From Aurifilum marmelostoma (taxonomy: Eukaryota; Ascomycota; Sordariomycetes; Diaporthales; Cryphonectriaceae): a DNA stretch of 64,000 nucleotides. The notes beneath the pieces are model-generated. The model ran no database searches. It was not told where the DNA came from and saw nothing but the letters and a program-made list of their open reading frames with translations. A program made the position numbers and the translations under genes. The stretch spans positions 1,612,001-1,676,000 of the forward strand of contig JAMXSV010000010.1 in the NCBI GenBank assembly GCA_027559495.1, read 5' to 3'. This document shows positions 47,028-58,562 of this stretch, piece after piece; position 1 is the stretch's first letter, and each line of letters starts with the position of its first letter.

Positions 47028-47056
<29 letters not shown>
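47028..47056. repeat. CA dinucleotide microsatellite
   Basis: About 14 AC units upstream of the 47838 gene. Confidence 0.85.
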
Positions 47057-47063
<7 letters not shown>

Positions 47064-47837
47064 CCACCACCCCTCGGACGACCGTGGTGGCGACGCTCGA
47101 GCCCCGTTCCCAGCTCCAGCCCAGTCCAGCCCTTTTGCTCAGACTTCCGGGTTGTTCAGCTCTGTCCCTGTTGGCGCCTCTCGAAAGTCCGGTCTTTCTT
47201 CTTTCCTCCATCTTTTTTTTCTCTTTCTTGTTCTTCTTCTCACTCGATAGCCGGGCGAGCAACAACATTTGGCGTGCAAGCCACAAAGTTGGCGCCGCCA
47301 TTTCCTCTGCCATACCACCCACCCACCCGTCCACCCACTCACTGACTGCGACGCCGACGCCGCCTTCGACGACGACGATGATGATGGCCTAGGCCCCACG
47401 AGGACGAGTCGAACGATCTCTGGCGGCGAGAGAGAGAGAGCGCGACAAAAATAGAGAGATACCCGCATGCTCTGGGCCGAGCATCAATTACGATCTCTCA
47501 AGTCTATGACTGCTTCAAATCTCGGCCGGTTCCTAATCCTTAATTCCCTTACCTTGCCACGAAACAACGCCACAGACACGCACACGCTCGCTCGCTCGCT
47601 CGCTCTCTCTTCACCGGTACGCAAAGATTCTTCCCGGTTTTGCAGTACAACGGAAAGGAACCCGATCACCGCCCTCCTCGAGGCGTCACGACCATCACGA
47701 TCTCTTGAAACTCATCTCCTCTGCCATTTTTTCTTCTTTTTACACCATACCTTAATTTTTACCTTTTTTTTTCTTCCTTTCTTTCTTCTTCTTATCTAAT
47801 TATATATATAAACCCCCCACCCACCACCGCAAAGAAT

Positions 47838-49019
47838 ATGGCCGCGACCTCCACCGGCCACGCGGGGCAGGTCACAGTGACCATCACCGCCGCCGAGCCC
47901 TCATCGACCGCGGGAGGCGACAACGCCCAAGGCGCCCTCGACACAACCAGCAGCACATTATCATTAATATACGTATACTCGACCTCGTCCAACTCCGAGC
48001 CCACAGACGCAGCCTCATCTTCGTCATCCTACAACTCGTCCGACCCGCACCACCTCAGCGGCGGCGCCATCGCGGGCATCGTCGTCGGCGCCGTGGCTCT
48101 CCTCGCCATCCTCGCCCTCGCCCTCTTCTGCTACTCCCGCCGCGTGGCCCGCAGGAGGCGCGCAGAGATCGCCTCGCTGCACCCGAGCCGCCACACGGCG
48201 CCGAGCAGGGCTTACAGCCACGCCACCACCATCCAGGGGGGTGGGCCCATGATGGAGGGCGGCACAAGCACCAATGGACGCACCACCCGCAACAGCCACT
48301 ATGCGCGGTCCATGGGCGACCGGTCCATGGCCACTACTGTGGGTGGTGGTGGTGGCGGTGGTGGTGGTGCGCGGCGGTCGCTGAAGAGCCCGGATCTGCT
48401 GCCCTCGCTGCCCCCACAGGAACTGCCCACGCCGCATAACAGGCCTGAGCTGGACGGGCGCGCAAAGCAGCGGTCGCAAAAGTCGTCGAGGTCACGGAAG
48501 AAATCAAGAACAGCAGCAGCAGCAGCAGCAGCAGCAGAGGTGTATGGGTCGATGGAGCAGCCGGTCGAGCTACAGGCGGGGAGCATGACGGATCTGGTCG
48601 CCGTGATCCAGGAGATGAAGAGGGTGAAGGCGACTGGGCCCAGCTCGGCCAGGGATTTCAGCAGCAGCAATAGCAACAGCAACAGCGGTAGCAGTCGGGG
48701 CCCGCAGCACCAGGACAGAGATTCGGATACGCACAGCGAAGCAGGACAAGGAGGAGGAGGAGGAGGAGGGTTTCTGAGCCCGGCATGGCCACCGCCCAGC
48801 GGGGCCGTGAGCAGCGAGTCGGGCCTGGTGAGCGACATGGACGGCACCGAGACCGAGTACGACGGCGCCGAGACCGGCACCATGGGGGATGCAGGTAGCA
48901 TACATATCTACTATCGGTCTTCGGCTGCGACTATTGCTGCCGCCATGTCGCAGGCGTCGTCGATGAAGGGGCCCAGGTCGACCATCAGGAGTAGTTCCAC
49001 CACGGCGAGATTAGTTTAA
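47838..49019 (+). CDS. Serine-rich single-pass membrane protein
   Basis: Single exon of 393 residues (MAATSTGHAGQVTVTITAAE start). The N-terminal ~75 residues are rich in S, T, A and D. A membrane segment at about residues 76-99 (GGAIAGIVVGAVALLAILAL, ending FCYS) is followed by RRVARRRR, so the C-terminal ~290 residues should be cytosolic. The tail contains Gly9 and Gly7 runs, an Ala8 run, an S/R/K-rich patch and acidic DMDGTETEYDGAETGTM, all of low complexity. The layout resembles the fungal Mid2/Wsc-like sensor class (S/T-rich ectodomain, one GxxxG-containing helix, charged tail), but no clear cleavable signal peptide or cysteine-rich WSC domain is present. Function unassigned. The long CT/CA-rich region in front suggests an extended 5' untranslated leader. 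Confidence 0.75.
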   Translation: MAATSTGHAGQVTVTITAAEPSSTAGGDNAQGALDTTSSTLSLIYVYSTSSNSEPTDAASSSSSYNSSDPHHLSGGAIAGIVVGAVALLAILALALFCYSRRVARRRRAEIASLHPSRHTAPSRAYSHATTIQGGGPMMEGGTSTNGRTTRNSHYARSMGDRSMATTVGGGGGGGGGARRSLKSPDLLPSLPPQELPTPHNRPELDGRAKQRSQKSSRSRKKSRTAAAAAAAAEVYGSMEQPVELQAGSMTDLVAVIQEMKRVKATGPSSARDFSSSNSNSNSGSSRGPQHQDRDSDTHSEAGQGGGGGGGFLSPAWPPPSGAVSSESGLVSDMDGTETEYDGAETGTMGDAGSIHIYYRSSAATIAAAMSQASSMKGPRSTIRSSSTTARLV

Positions 49020-50559
49020 TACTATTTTTTTGTACCCGTTCAACTTTTTTTTTTATTTCCCCCGTCTGCTCTCCTTCTCTTTTTGCTTCCTTTTCTTCCC
49101 GGTCAGGATCAGCAAAGCCAACCGGGGACAAGACGGGTCCTGCTCCCGATCCTTATCAACTCGAAGAACAAAAAAGAAAAGAGGGTGGAGCAAGAAAAGT
49201 ATAGTCCACAAAACCAGCGGCACAGAACATCATCCCCCTCAGCCACCACCACCAGATCCATCCACTCAGCTATGACGAAGGCCCGAACTCGGCCGTCATC
49301 ATTCTTCCCACACGAATCCGAGTCTCACTCGCCCCTCCCTCCTTCAACCCGAGGCTAGCGACTCGGAGCTGACCGCCAACGCCAGGGAAGCCTCTTTGGG
49401 AAAATAAAAGGAAGACAGCAAGGAATAAAGTAAGGCTAACCACCTCACCCAGCCGTCCCGCAGAATCCTATCCTGACAGAGATGGTGGTCAAGCCGAGAG
49501 CAGCTGACTCACCACTCCATGGGGGCAGGAAGAATAAAAATCCCACCAGGAAGCCCGGCAGGAACGCCAGACCGCCAGACGCTCCGGCATTCTCTTGGGG
49601 GAAAGCTGGATGTGGTGACGACGTGGCAGCCCAAGCGAGCTTGAGATGGTGGGGGAGGGAGGGGGGGGGGAGAGGGGGGGAAGAGATGAGGCGGCCTTTT
49701 ATCATTTTTCCTCTCATCTTTGGTTGACTTATAAAAGGAGCTCGGGGAGGCCCGCGCCTGGTTGTGAGACAGGGCGGGTGTAAGTATCTCTTGTTCTCGT
49801 GCAAGTCTACCATCATCTTGGGACCTGTGTGACCAGCTTTTGGAGAAGAGAGGATTTTCTGTTGAGCGTTGAAGGGTGGCTTGAGACGCCAGAAAAGGCA
49901 CCAGAGGGTGTTCTGGTCTCAGCCTCAGGGAAAAGAGAAAAGAGAGAGAGAGAGAAGCAATTTCGGAAAGGATCTTGGTTACTCTTTTCTGTCTATATTA
50001 TATATTGCTTCGCCTTCTGCCTACGCAACATTCTGCACTTTTCTTGTCATTACTCATACTTCCCTGTTGTTCTTATTGTTACTATCCTCGTTGCTGTTGC
50101 CATTATCGTCGTCGTTCCCCTTCCTCCTCCTCCTCCTCCTCCTCCTCCTTCATCAGTGCCACTCCTCTTACTGCTGTGTCACTGAATCTGACACCCTCCT
50201 CATACGCCGTCCTACCTGGCTTGCTTGTTCGGTGACGAGGCACAAGTCATCCGCCGGATTCCGAACACACGCTCACGATATCGAAGTGTGGCAGCGTTTT
50301 CGAGGGCGTGCAGGCCCTCGTCCACCTATCTTCTTCAAGAGATTCATCGGCGAAGAACAGAGCTTTCTCTCCCTATACACACACACACACACACACACAG
50401 AGCTATCTACGCATAGCTAGAGAGCAGACGGCACAGCACGCCCGACTTTCGAATCATTCCTTCACTGGTGATTCAACATCAAATCTGCAACGAAGTTCCA
50501 CTTCCTTCTTATACAAATCCTTTTAGGCCTCTCTTCCCTTGGTACCCTGACTCTTGAAG
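49020..50559. other. Spacer before the tail-anchored protein gene
   Basis: T-rich 3' region of the preceding gene, then GA- and TC-rich sequence, a CCT triplet run (about 50125-50150) and a CA repeat (50377-50399). No gene supported. Confidence 0.45.
50377..50399. repeat. CA dinucleotide microsatellite
   Basis: About 11 AC units roughly 160 bases before the start codon at 50560. Confidence 0.8.
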
Positions 50560-51098
50560 ATGTCAACCGCCTCCGCCAAACAGAACCTGCATAACCTGCT
50601 CGAGCAGCACAAGCAGTACAAAGAAAGGCTCAAGCAGCAGGAGGACGAGCTGCGCAGGCTGAAGATGCAAATCTCGCAGACCAGGACAGTCGTGGAGATG
50701 ACCCTGCCGGGCGAGGTGCGTAGGGCTCACCGGGAGTATATGAGCACCATGTGAGTCCACTTTTGTTCTCCCTGAGGAACCACAGGAACTACAGAAAAAG
50801 GGTGAAGGCTCCGTTTTCCCCTACAATTTGATGGAAGCAATAACTCGTATTTGATGCTGATCTCGAGTCTGTTTCAAGAGATTACAACAACAGCCAGCAC
50901 CAAGGTGTCGGGAAACAGGATGAAGAGGGGGTTGATTCTATCCTTGGTAGTATGGGGGCCTGCGGCTGGGGAGGGCTCAGTGACCCTCTCAGCAGCAGCA
51001 TCATGGGCAGACCGTGGGTCCAGATTGCGTTATTCCTAATAAGCCTCCTCTTTGCGAGGCTAGTATCGAGGGAAGCCTCGCGCAGCTTTCTGTATTGA
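50560..51098 (+). CDS. Small coiled-coil, tail-anchored membrane protein
   Basis: Exon 1 (50560-50750) encodes MSTASAKQNLHNLLEQHKQY and a charged coiled coil to about residue 45. It then appears to stop at TGA, but the bases ATGTGAGT form a good donor at 50751. A downstream frame fits in phase: exon 2 from 50879 (acceptor TTTCAAG; an alternative acceptor gives 50894) to TGA 51098. It adds DYNNSQHQGVGKQDEEGVDS, then ILGSMGACGWGGLSDP and a hydrophobic segment WVQIALFLISLLFARLV (about residues 110-126) only ten residues from the C terminus. The 136-residue product therefore has the layout of a tail-anchored protein, such as those inserted by the GET pathway into ER, outer mitochondrial or peroxisomal membrane. 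Family not recognised. The exact acceptor is uncertain, but the coding character of exon 2 is strong. Confidence 0.68.
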
Positions 51099-52009
51099 GA
51101 TGGACATCACGGACATAGGCTGAGATGTGGCGGGGGTATTGTGATTGATTATTAATTACTGTACACGCAAGGGGTTAGAGAGCTGAGGTCAACAGTATCA
51201 GCCGCAAGGCCCTATACATGCAACTACGCGATTCATTGAGAGTGAATGGGAGTGTAATGTATCTTGTTTACTGCAGAAGCAAAGTTGGCCCACTTGAGAA
51301 AAGGAATACCTGGCGGGCCTGAGCCTTCTAAGCTCTAGACTTCAAGCCATTCCCGCTATGATGGACTTCAGCCATGGTTTCTTTAACAATGATGGATGAT
51401 TACTGAGAATATTATATTCTCAAGCATCTATATTATCAACAGGGGCGAAATGAATATGTCCAGTCAGCACAATTTTGGGGCAATTCTGCGATCTCCTGAT
51501 CCCATCTGTTTTCCGCGAATGTTGATCTGGTGCTTCCCACAACGAACTAGAGGGATGAGGAAGAAGAATACATATATTTCTAACCACGTTTTTCATCCTA
51601 GGCCATGTTGGAATACCGCTGCGTCATGAGCTGTGCACACACACACGAGTTGAGAAGCTCGCTTACCACGAACGAACTCGATCCATAAGAAGATTGTCAA
51701 TGGATATAGGCCCCACAACACTGGAAGGAAACTGTTCAGAGGATCACTGGGACCGCGTAGCACATATACGACTAAAGAGCTAAAACAAGATGCATGAATT
51801 CCTCTTTCAGCTGATTGTGTCCAGCAGCAGGCGAGGTCAATAATTGGCCGGCCTCACATTGCCTGACCCCACCCCGGCTCGATCCTTCAGAAGCAAATTC
51901 GACATGATATTAATTAGACGATGACTCTTCACCATGTGCATACATCCTGTCCTCATGCGTCATCATCTCGGCACTTAAGAATCAATATCAAAAGCAACAC
52001 CAACCAACA
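51099..52009. other. Spacer before the HET gene
   Basis: 911 bases, relatively AT-rich. Nothing recognisable apart from the presumed promoter of the HET gene. Confidence 0.45.
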
Positions 52010-53911
52010 ATGGCTTCTTCTGATCTGCAGTATCTGCCTCTCGACCACAAAAAGTCCGAGATACGTCTCTTGGAGCTACTGCCCTCAAGCGACTCATCTG
52101 AGCCTGTCCACTGCACACTGAGCCACGCATCACTTGATGAGGAGCCACCTTTCGAGGCTCTGTCCTACGTCTGGGGCCCAACAACCCCCACACATGACAT
52201 CTTCATCGACGGGGCCAAATTCACAGTCGGGCCTAACCTCCACGCGGCACTGCGCGGCCTCCGCCAGCGCAAGAAGCCCCGCACAGTATGGGCAGATGCA
52301 ATCTGCATCAACCAGAAAGACAAGAGCGACCAGGCGTACCAGGTGCCCCTGATGGGCCGGCTGTACACGGTCGCGAGGAGAACGGTCATCTGGTTTGGCG
52401 AGTCCAACGAGGAGGTCGACGCCCTGGCGGCCTACCTCAACACCCACGGCTCCAGCCGGAAGAGCCTCGTCTCGGGTCGGTCCTCGACCACGGCATGGCT
52501 GAAGCATGGCGCGAAGTCGGTATTCTCGTCGGAAAAGGCCGGGAGGGAGAAGGATCTGATGATGCTCAAAGCCACGAACGGGTATTTTGACATCCTCGCA
52601 AGGCCCTACTGGTACCGCATGTGGACGTTTCAAGAGTACATGCTGCCCAAGGAGGACCCGCTGTGCCTGTGCGGGACGCACGAGTTCACCATGACCTCCG
52701 TCAAGGAGGCCCAAGGGCGTCTGATGGATGCGGTTGTGGACATCAAAGAGCGCGTGCACGCCAAGCTCGGCGCGGAGGGCGCAGGCAAGGACGAGGCGTT
52801 CCTGGATTTTGCAGAGGCCGTGGCCAAGCAGACGACAAGCCTGATGCAGAAGTCAACAGCAGAGAGCGGAGGGAGCGTCTTTGCCATCCGCAAGGCATTT
52901 CGGTCCGAGTCGCGCAGTCTGGCGTACTACCTGGGCATGACCAGCGAGCGCAACTACACCATGGCCCACGACCGCTTCTACGCCTTGTACGGCATCGTGC
53001 CCGCGGCCCAGTCCGTCTCCCCCGTCGACTACGACAGGACGCTTCGCCAGCTTGTTCTCGAGCTCACCTCGTACGTCATCAACGTCGAGCATAACATCAA
53101 CCTGTACTCCAGCTTTGGCCTACGGCCGGATCACTTGAACAACAAGGAGGAATACCCCAGCTGGGTCCCAGACTTCTCGCGCGGCGATGCCGCCCACAAT
53201 CCCGACCGCTACATCACAGATGAGAAGGTTGCCAGACGCCTCTGCCATGACGTCTTTGAAAGGACGCACGCACCGCAGCCTGTCGTGGACAATCTAATCA
53301 CGCTGCGGACCAACGGGTTCTCTGCTGGCACTGTCACGCAGACCAGCACGCTGCCCATGACGCAGAAGGGAATCTTGGCTGGACTGCACAATGTGCTGTC
53401 GGGATCAACATACGCCTCGGCCGCAGGGCAGCTGGGCGCAGAGTCAACTCTAGCCGAGAGATGGGCGGCCGCGGTGTCAAGTCACATGGGCCAGTGGCTT
53501 GAGGAGGCCGTAGGGCGCGGCAATGTCAACTCAAATGTTATACAGACGGTTCAGAGTATCCACAGCCAGTTCGAAGCCGGGGGCAGGCCGCAGTGCACCC
53601 TGCCGTGGAGCCCGATGAGGCTGGAGAGGGAATTTGGTGATCTCGCGGGCCTTACGACCTTCATCACTGACACTGGCCTGTTGGGCCTTGGCGTCGCGCA
53701 GATCAAGGAGGGCGATGTCGTTGCCATCCTGCACAAGGAGAACATACCCATTGTGCTTCGCCCAGTGAGCCGTGATGATGGCGGTAAGGAGTTGACGTGT
53801 AAAATGGTTGGCACGGCTTATGTGAGTGGGCTTATGGACAACGAATGGCTCGACGAGGGGATTGTTGCTTCCATTGTTAAAGAGTCTCCTTGGACGTTTG
53901 TAATCATATGA
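52010..53911 (+). CDS. Heterokaryon-incompatibility (HET) domain protein
   Basis: Single exon of 633 residues (MASSDLQYLPLDHKKSEIRL start). The N-terminal HET domain (PF06985, about residues 46-230) is complete: FEALSYVWGPTTPTHDIFID, KPRTVWADAICINQKDKSDQ, VPLMGRLYTVARRTVIWFGE, and WYRMWTFQEYMLPKEDPLCL. The rest follows the common long-HET pattern: DRFYALYGIVPAAQSVSPVD with YPSWVPDFSRG, and a C-terminal VAILHKENIPIVLRPVSRDD with VGTAYVSGLMDNEW. Proteins of this family control recognition of non-self after hyphal fusion and can trigger cell death. Most members, including probably this one, are of unknown specificity. Unlike the remnant at 4362-5180, all key Trp residues are intact. It borders a 4.6 kb stretch without genes, a setting typical of variable loci. 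Confidence 0.93.
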   Translation: MASSDLQYLPLDHKKSEIRLLELLPSSDSSEPVHCTLSHASLDEEPPFEALSYVWGPTTPTHDIFIDGAKFTVGPNLHAALRGLRQRKKPRTVWADAICINQKDKSDQAYQVPLMGRLYTVARRTVIWFGESNEEVDALAAYLNTHGSSRKSLVSGRSSTTAWLKHGAKSVFSSEKAGREKDLMMLKATNGYFDILARPYWYRMWTFQEYMLPKEDPLCLCGTHEFTMTSVKEAQGRLMDAVVDIKERVHAKLGAEGAGKDEAFLDFAEAVAKQTTSLMQKSTAESGGSVFAIRKAFRSESRSLAYYLGMTSERNYTMAHDRFYALYGIVPAAQSVSPVDYDRTLRQLVLELTSYVINVEHNINLYSSFGLRPDHLNNKEEYPSWVPDFSRGDAAHNPDRYITDEKVARRLCHDVFERTHAPQPVVDNLITLRTNGFSAGTVTQTSTLPMTQKGILAGLHNVLSGSTYASAAGQLGAESTLAERWAAAVSSHMGQWLEEAVGRGNVNSNVIQTVQSIHSQFEAGGRPQCTLPWSPMRLEREFGDLAGLTTFITDTGLLGLGVAQIKEGDVVAILHKENIPIVLRPVSRDDGGKELTCKMVGTAYVSGLMDNEWLDEGIVASIVKESPWTFVII

Positions 53912-56900
53912 TTGTTGAGATTTTAGAAATTGTTGAACAAGACTAGCTGAAGATGTTAACCATGCTACCTGATCAGATTAGAAGATACTCAAGTATATGA
54001 TTCATTAGCAAGTCATGATATATCCTCATTGTGGTGTGAAATGTAGCGTTAACTATAGGTCACGTACCTAGGCAACATCTATCAGTTCAAGACCCCATTG
54101 CGTTATGGATGATCACTCCTTCTTTCAGTGTCAAAGATAGCGACAGGCATAGTGTTGATTATTACCCTGGGGTAGCTTATACTTGGGCATCAAGCCTGAG
54201 GCTTGGGTTGAAAGTAAACTGGCTCGATGTATTCGATTGCAAATTATTTGACAGCCACTACAAACAATGTGACATTCAGATACTGATACTATGCAAGAGC
54301 AGGGATAGACATAAATATGAGAGACATCCCATCCCATCGCAATGCGGTCACATTGGCCTGGACCAAGTCAGGTTTGAGAATGTATGGGAACTTCCTGTCG
54401 AGGGCCCGGAGGAGAGTGTTTGATAATCAATGTAGCTGTATTGGTCATATAATAACAAAATAGTGGGAAGTAAATTGATGGCAGCACTAGAAGAGTGACT
54501 CCCGGCATCTTTACAGATGCAGGAAACATTAACTGCGGGAGCTGTAAGTCAGGGCTCATCTTTTCGATCCTGCATAATTTCGTCTCATGTTGATTTCTAT
54601 TCAGGTTGCTACTGACTAACAGGTGGTGCCAGAAAAAAAGAATTCCACGACCTTGTTTCTTGCTTGGAAATACTCAAGGATAGTGCGCACTCTTTCCCCA
54701 TAGGCGAGGACACAGAGCATACAAAGGTTGGAGCTGTCGTGGTGATATTGCTCGTAATATCCACGGAGGCTCTGATTATGAAACTGGCCATAATTAACCT
54801 CTGCAAGCGATGTTCCGCTGCAACTCCAACAGACTACATATCCATGGGAAGCAAGGACAGCTGTGACAACAATCCGGTAAGACTAGTTCATGGTTTTCTG
54901 CCAGGTGGAAGTTTGTATGACTGAAAGGAGTACCTCCACATAATCTCATAATGTACATGCCGTGAGGTTCCACGCAAGCGGGGCACAAGACAATAATCGG
55001 GGATCGGACCGTATATCGCAAAAAGAGGTGACTTGATTTCTGTTCTCCTGATGGGCGTCTGCCTTTCCTTGTCCGCCCCTTGGGAGATATCAGGCACTTA
55101 CCCTCTTGATCGTACGATGGGGCAGGACAGGGAACTGGCATCGGATGTTCCTCCTTGTGTGGACACGCAAGTGCACACAGTGCTGATACACTGGCCTCTG
55201 CACTTTTACGCTTACCTACTCACGGATCAAATATCTTTACGATGGTAGTAATAATGCCAGGGATAGTGACCGATTTGCTGGTCTGTCTTAGAGAGGTTGG
55301 GGGGGGGGTCTCCAAAAGTCAGCCACTTGGATTCTCAGGCCAATATTGTTTGATCGGACAAAGATAATTGGTCAGCCACCTGGGCCAAGGTCCATTATTT
55401 ATAGTAATCACACTGAGTGCTGCATGTGACATTCTCAGCGACTACAGCTTTGCTTACACCAATAGATGGTGTGCCGCTGCTCAGTAAGCCGACGAAACGT
55501 GGATACGTGACATGGTGTCTTTACGGTAACATCAATGCATATGATTATAACTCGGACCGGACGTCAGGCATACTCTCGTCTCCTGTGATAGAGGGCTAGC
55601 CACGTGGTACTATTCTCCTATCCCTAGATCTCATCTATTCATATGCTGGGTCGGTAGAATTCCTCTTCAGGATATCGCCCAAGAAGTAAAGGCCCAAGGT
55701 TCCGCCTCATTTCAGGTTTCTTCATACTATTACGAGCACGTAATACAACTTCGAGAATCCACCTTTTGATCGAGCGTGAGACGTCTTTTTCTTGCCTCGC
55801 GAGAATCATCTGAAGTGTCTACTATTTCAGTGGATGAGATGCCAGGCTTCAGATGACGACCTCACGCCTTGCTCTTTAGTACGGGACATTGGGATTGAGT
55901 CGAGTCAGTGCGTACACAGTATGCGGTTGGTTCTATATAAAGCAGTGCTCTAGAACTTTAAGACCGAACGGTCTTAGTATGAAGCGCCGTCGACCCGCGC
56001 TGTCGGGATGGATATGTGCAATGTCATTATGTCCGTATCCAGTTGCCAGATCCATGGTTACCACACGTCAGGACCGTGCTATGGCCATCTACGTTTCGAG
56101 TCGAGCAGAGCTCAGCAGCCGAACGCTGTACTGCACAGTGTGTCCTCTACCTACAATTGTACAGAGTGCGGATCCATATTGTGGACCACGGAGCTTTTAG
56201 GATTTTAGTAGGATTCCGCAGCGCAGCTGAGATGATGTGCAGTTCAACGTCAATGACATTGACCAGGAGATCCAGCAAAGGCACCTCTACGAAAAATCCT
56301 CAGCTGTTCCAGCGCTAGATTGTGTGATGTGATGCTGTGGAGGCTAAGCTCCAGGGTTACGTCCCGAGCGGTATGCTACTGTATCGACCTGCCGATATGG
56401 GGCCTCTGCTGTGACGTCCCTAAGAATAGATTGTCATGCTTGACTGTGGTGTGATAATGATGCCCAGCGTTGAAGCCGAAAATACCAACGCACAGATATC
56501 TTGCTCAACTAGAGCCACTCAGCTTGGACGAGGATACCAGTGCGGGATGGTATCCTGCAGCGGAGACTGAATGACCCGTGGCTATCTTGGCTCCGAGGAT
56601 CTGGCCCCCCTCATGATGAGTCTTATATGCCGAACGACCTGTGTATGACAAATTCTTGGTGCAACATGTCTTCTAAGCTGCAAGTCTGCCCGTCATAGGA
56701 ACTTAGTGTACACCGACGCATTGGTATGAATAGGAAGCAAAGGTGAAAGGCCCATTGACAAATTGCAAGAGGCGTCAAGCCTCCAGATCTCGGAAGGAAA
56801 CCTCTCCGGTCAGAGTCATCATGCATGAATGACCGTCCAGTTCCTGCTGTATGTTGTGGGCGGGGTAGTCAGACGGTACGTGCCGCTCTTGCAGCAGCTT

Positions 56901-58562
56901 GACGGCGCTGTGGTGGTTGTATTCCACAGCTTGGCATATGAGCCGTAAGCTGTGGCAGTTGTCTGCATGAAAGAGGATGTTGCCAGAAGAAGAGACTGGC
57001 TGGTTGCTGTGTGTGCTGAGCAGTGGTGGTGAGGGCGACGAGAAACTATGGTACGCTTGAGAAAGAAGGCGGTGGGAAATGGCGGGATGGGGAAGGACGG
57101 CTTTGCAAGGGGCAGCAGAAAGGAACAGGGGTGTAAAGTCCCCTGCCCCTGGCGCGAAGACATTGTGCAAGTATCTATCTATCACCACATACGCAGATAT
57201 GAGTGGCAAGATGATAATACATACTCATTAGCTCGGGACATGGGTGCGATAGCTCGAGCTCGCGGACTGCTAGTCTGGGACAGGCTAGGGCTGGGTGATA
57301 AGTCGCTCAATGCGTGCATGGTTCAGTACCACCACACACACAAGCTGGGGGGTCGCACCTGGCGAACGACATCTCGCCCTCTAAGCGCCCACCAATCGCT
57401 CTCCACTGCGTGACGGCAGTAGCGAATGAGGCAGCACCTACACCCTTTTGACAGCATCTAAGAATAGATCTGGTCCATATGCATGCCACCCTCACAAGGC
57501 CCAATCACGCCTCTCAATGCGGGGGCAGCTCTCATCCTTGGTCACAGGTGCATACCATTACCACAGGGTCGTGCCGGGAAAAGGCTCGAGCGATGGAGCA
57601 ACTGCTACTACTACGACAAGGTTCAACGACTCGAGCAGGACTACAGTACCGGGGTTTATCTGCAGCCTCAGTCGACCCATGGGTGTGCCGTGAGGGGCGA
57701 TATTGATCGACGGGGGAGAAGGAGAGAAGGAAAAAAAAAGAGAGGGAAAAAAAAAGGGGAGACGGTCGTTGCGTTCGCTCACTCTCGACAGCCGAGTTAC
57801 TCAAGACTTCCCTCTCGACGCTTTTCGAGAACGACAAGGCGGCCGATACTGCGTACCACGAGCCCTATCGTCCCGGCCCCTCCCCTTCTGGCCTGTGCAG
57901 GATCGAGAGTAGGAGTATGCGAGGGTCTCTTTTGCATGCATTGCATTAGTTCCTCCTCTCTCTCTGTCTCTCTCGTGCTGCTGTGGCTTTCGAGCTAGGG
58001 TTACAACCGGAACAGACCACCCACCCAATGCCCCCCGCCCCCCGGCGCAGGCACAGCAAACCCATTCGAGAGCGCCACCCCAGGACGTTGCTACCGTGTG
58101 GCCGATCTGCACCTTACCCAACAAGGGCTTCCCAGAGCCGGGTTCACCAGTCATAGGCCAGAGTCTCACCACCTCTTTTCCTCTCTATACGACCTTCTCT
58201 GTCGGCTGGTTTTCTCTTAACCCTTTCGCATCTTTCGTTACGACCGTTACGCCGCCTTCGTTGCGGTTTGGGTTACGTCCTCTTCCCCCTCCTCCTCCTC
58301 CTTATCTGCTGCTCGCATATTTCTCGGGGACGTCGATCTCAAGACAGCACACCAGGAGGGGCAGTGCACGACACTTTGGTGTGTCTGGAGGGAGGACGGC
58401 CAACTTTCACGAGTGGCGCGACCCTGTCGGTCCCGAGGCTTGGCTCAGTCCATTCTTATTCTCCCGCCCGCGCGGCAGCCTCAATCTTGGCCTGATTTCT
58501 ATGTGCTGCCAGAGTGAAAGAGATCAGAGGTTGATCGTTGTGTGTCTGTCGGATCAGTCACG
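53912..58562. other. 4.65 kb gene-poor stretch
   Basis: No frame carries a motif on either strand. The first ~3 kb are AT-richer and free of the simple repeats common elsewhere. I could not recognise a transposon, LTR or inverted repeat. From about 57.7 kb, GA- and TC-rich low complexity appears, probably the promoter and 5' untranslated region of the 58563 gene; a TAGGGTTA word lies at 57996-58003. Confidence 0.4.

Larger units (their letters stand above)
44993..47837. other. 2.8 kb spacer rich in simple repeats
   Basis: Upstream regions of the divergent thiolase and membrane-protein genes. It holds ATG/GAT repeats (about 45903-45940), a GTAC-rich cluster (about 46280-46340), a T20 run (46706-46725), a CT repeat (46835-46863), a CA repeat (47028-47056) and a CGCT repeat (about 47586-47606). 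The pyrimidine-rich right half is probably the promoter and 5' untranslated region of the 47838 gene. The open frames are repeat artefacts. Confidence 0.5.

Noticed and set aside
46466..47392. Plus-strand open frame of about 300 codons rich in Ser, Leu and Phe
   Set aside because: It is produced by CT, CA and T repeats and has no domain. Probably promoter or untranslated region.
54664..54924. Plus-strand frame with a hydrophobic stretch (VGAVVVILLVISTEALIM)
   Set aside because: Isolated in a gene-poor region, no splice partners and no other support. A chance hydrophobic frame is more likely.
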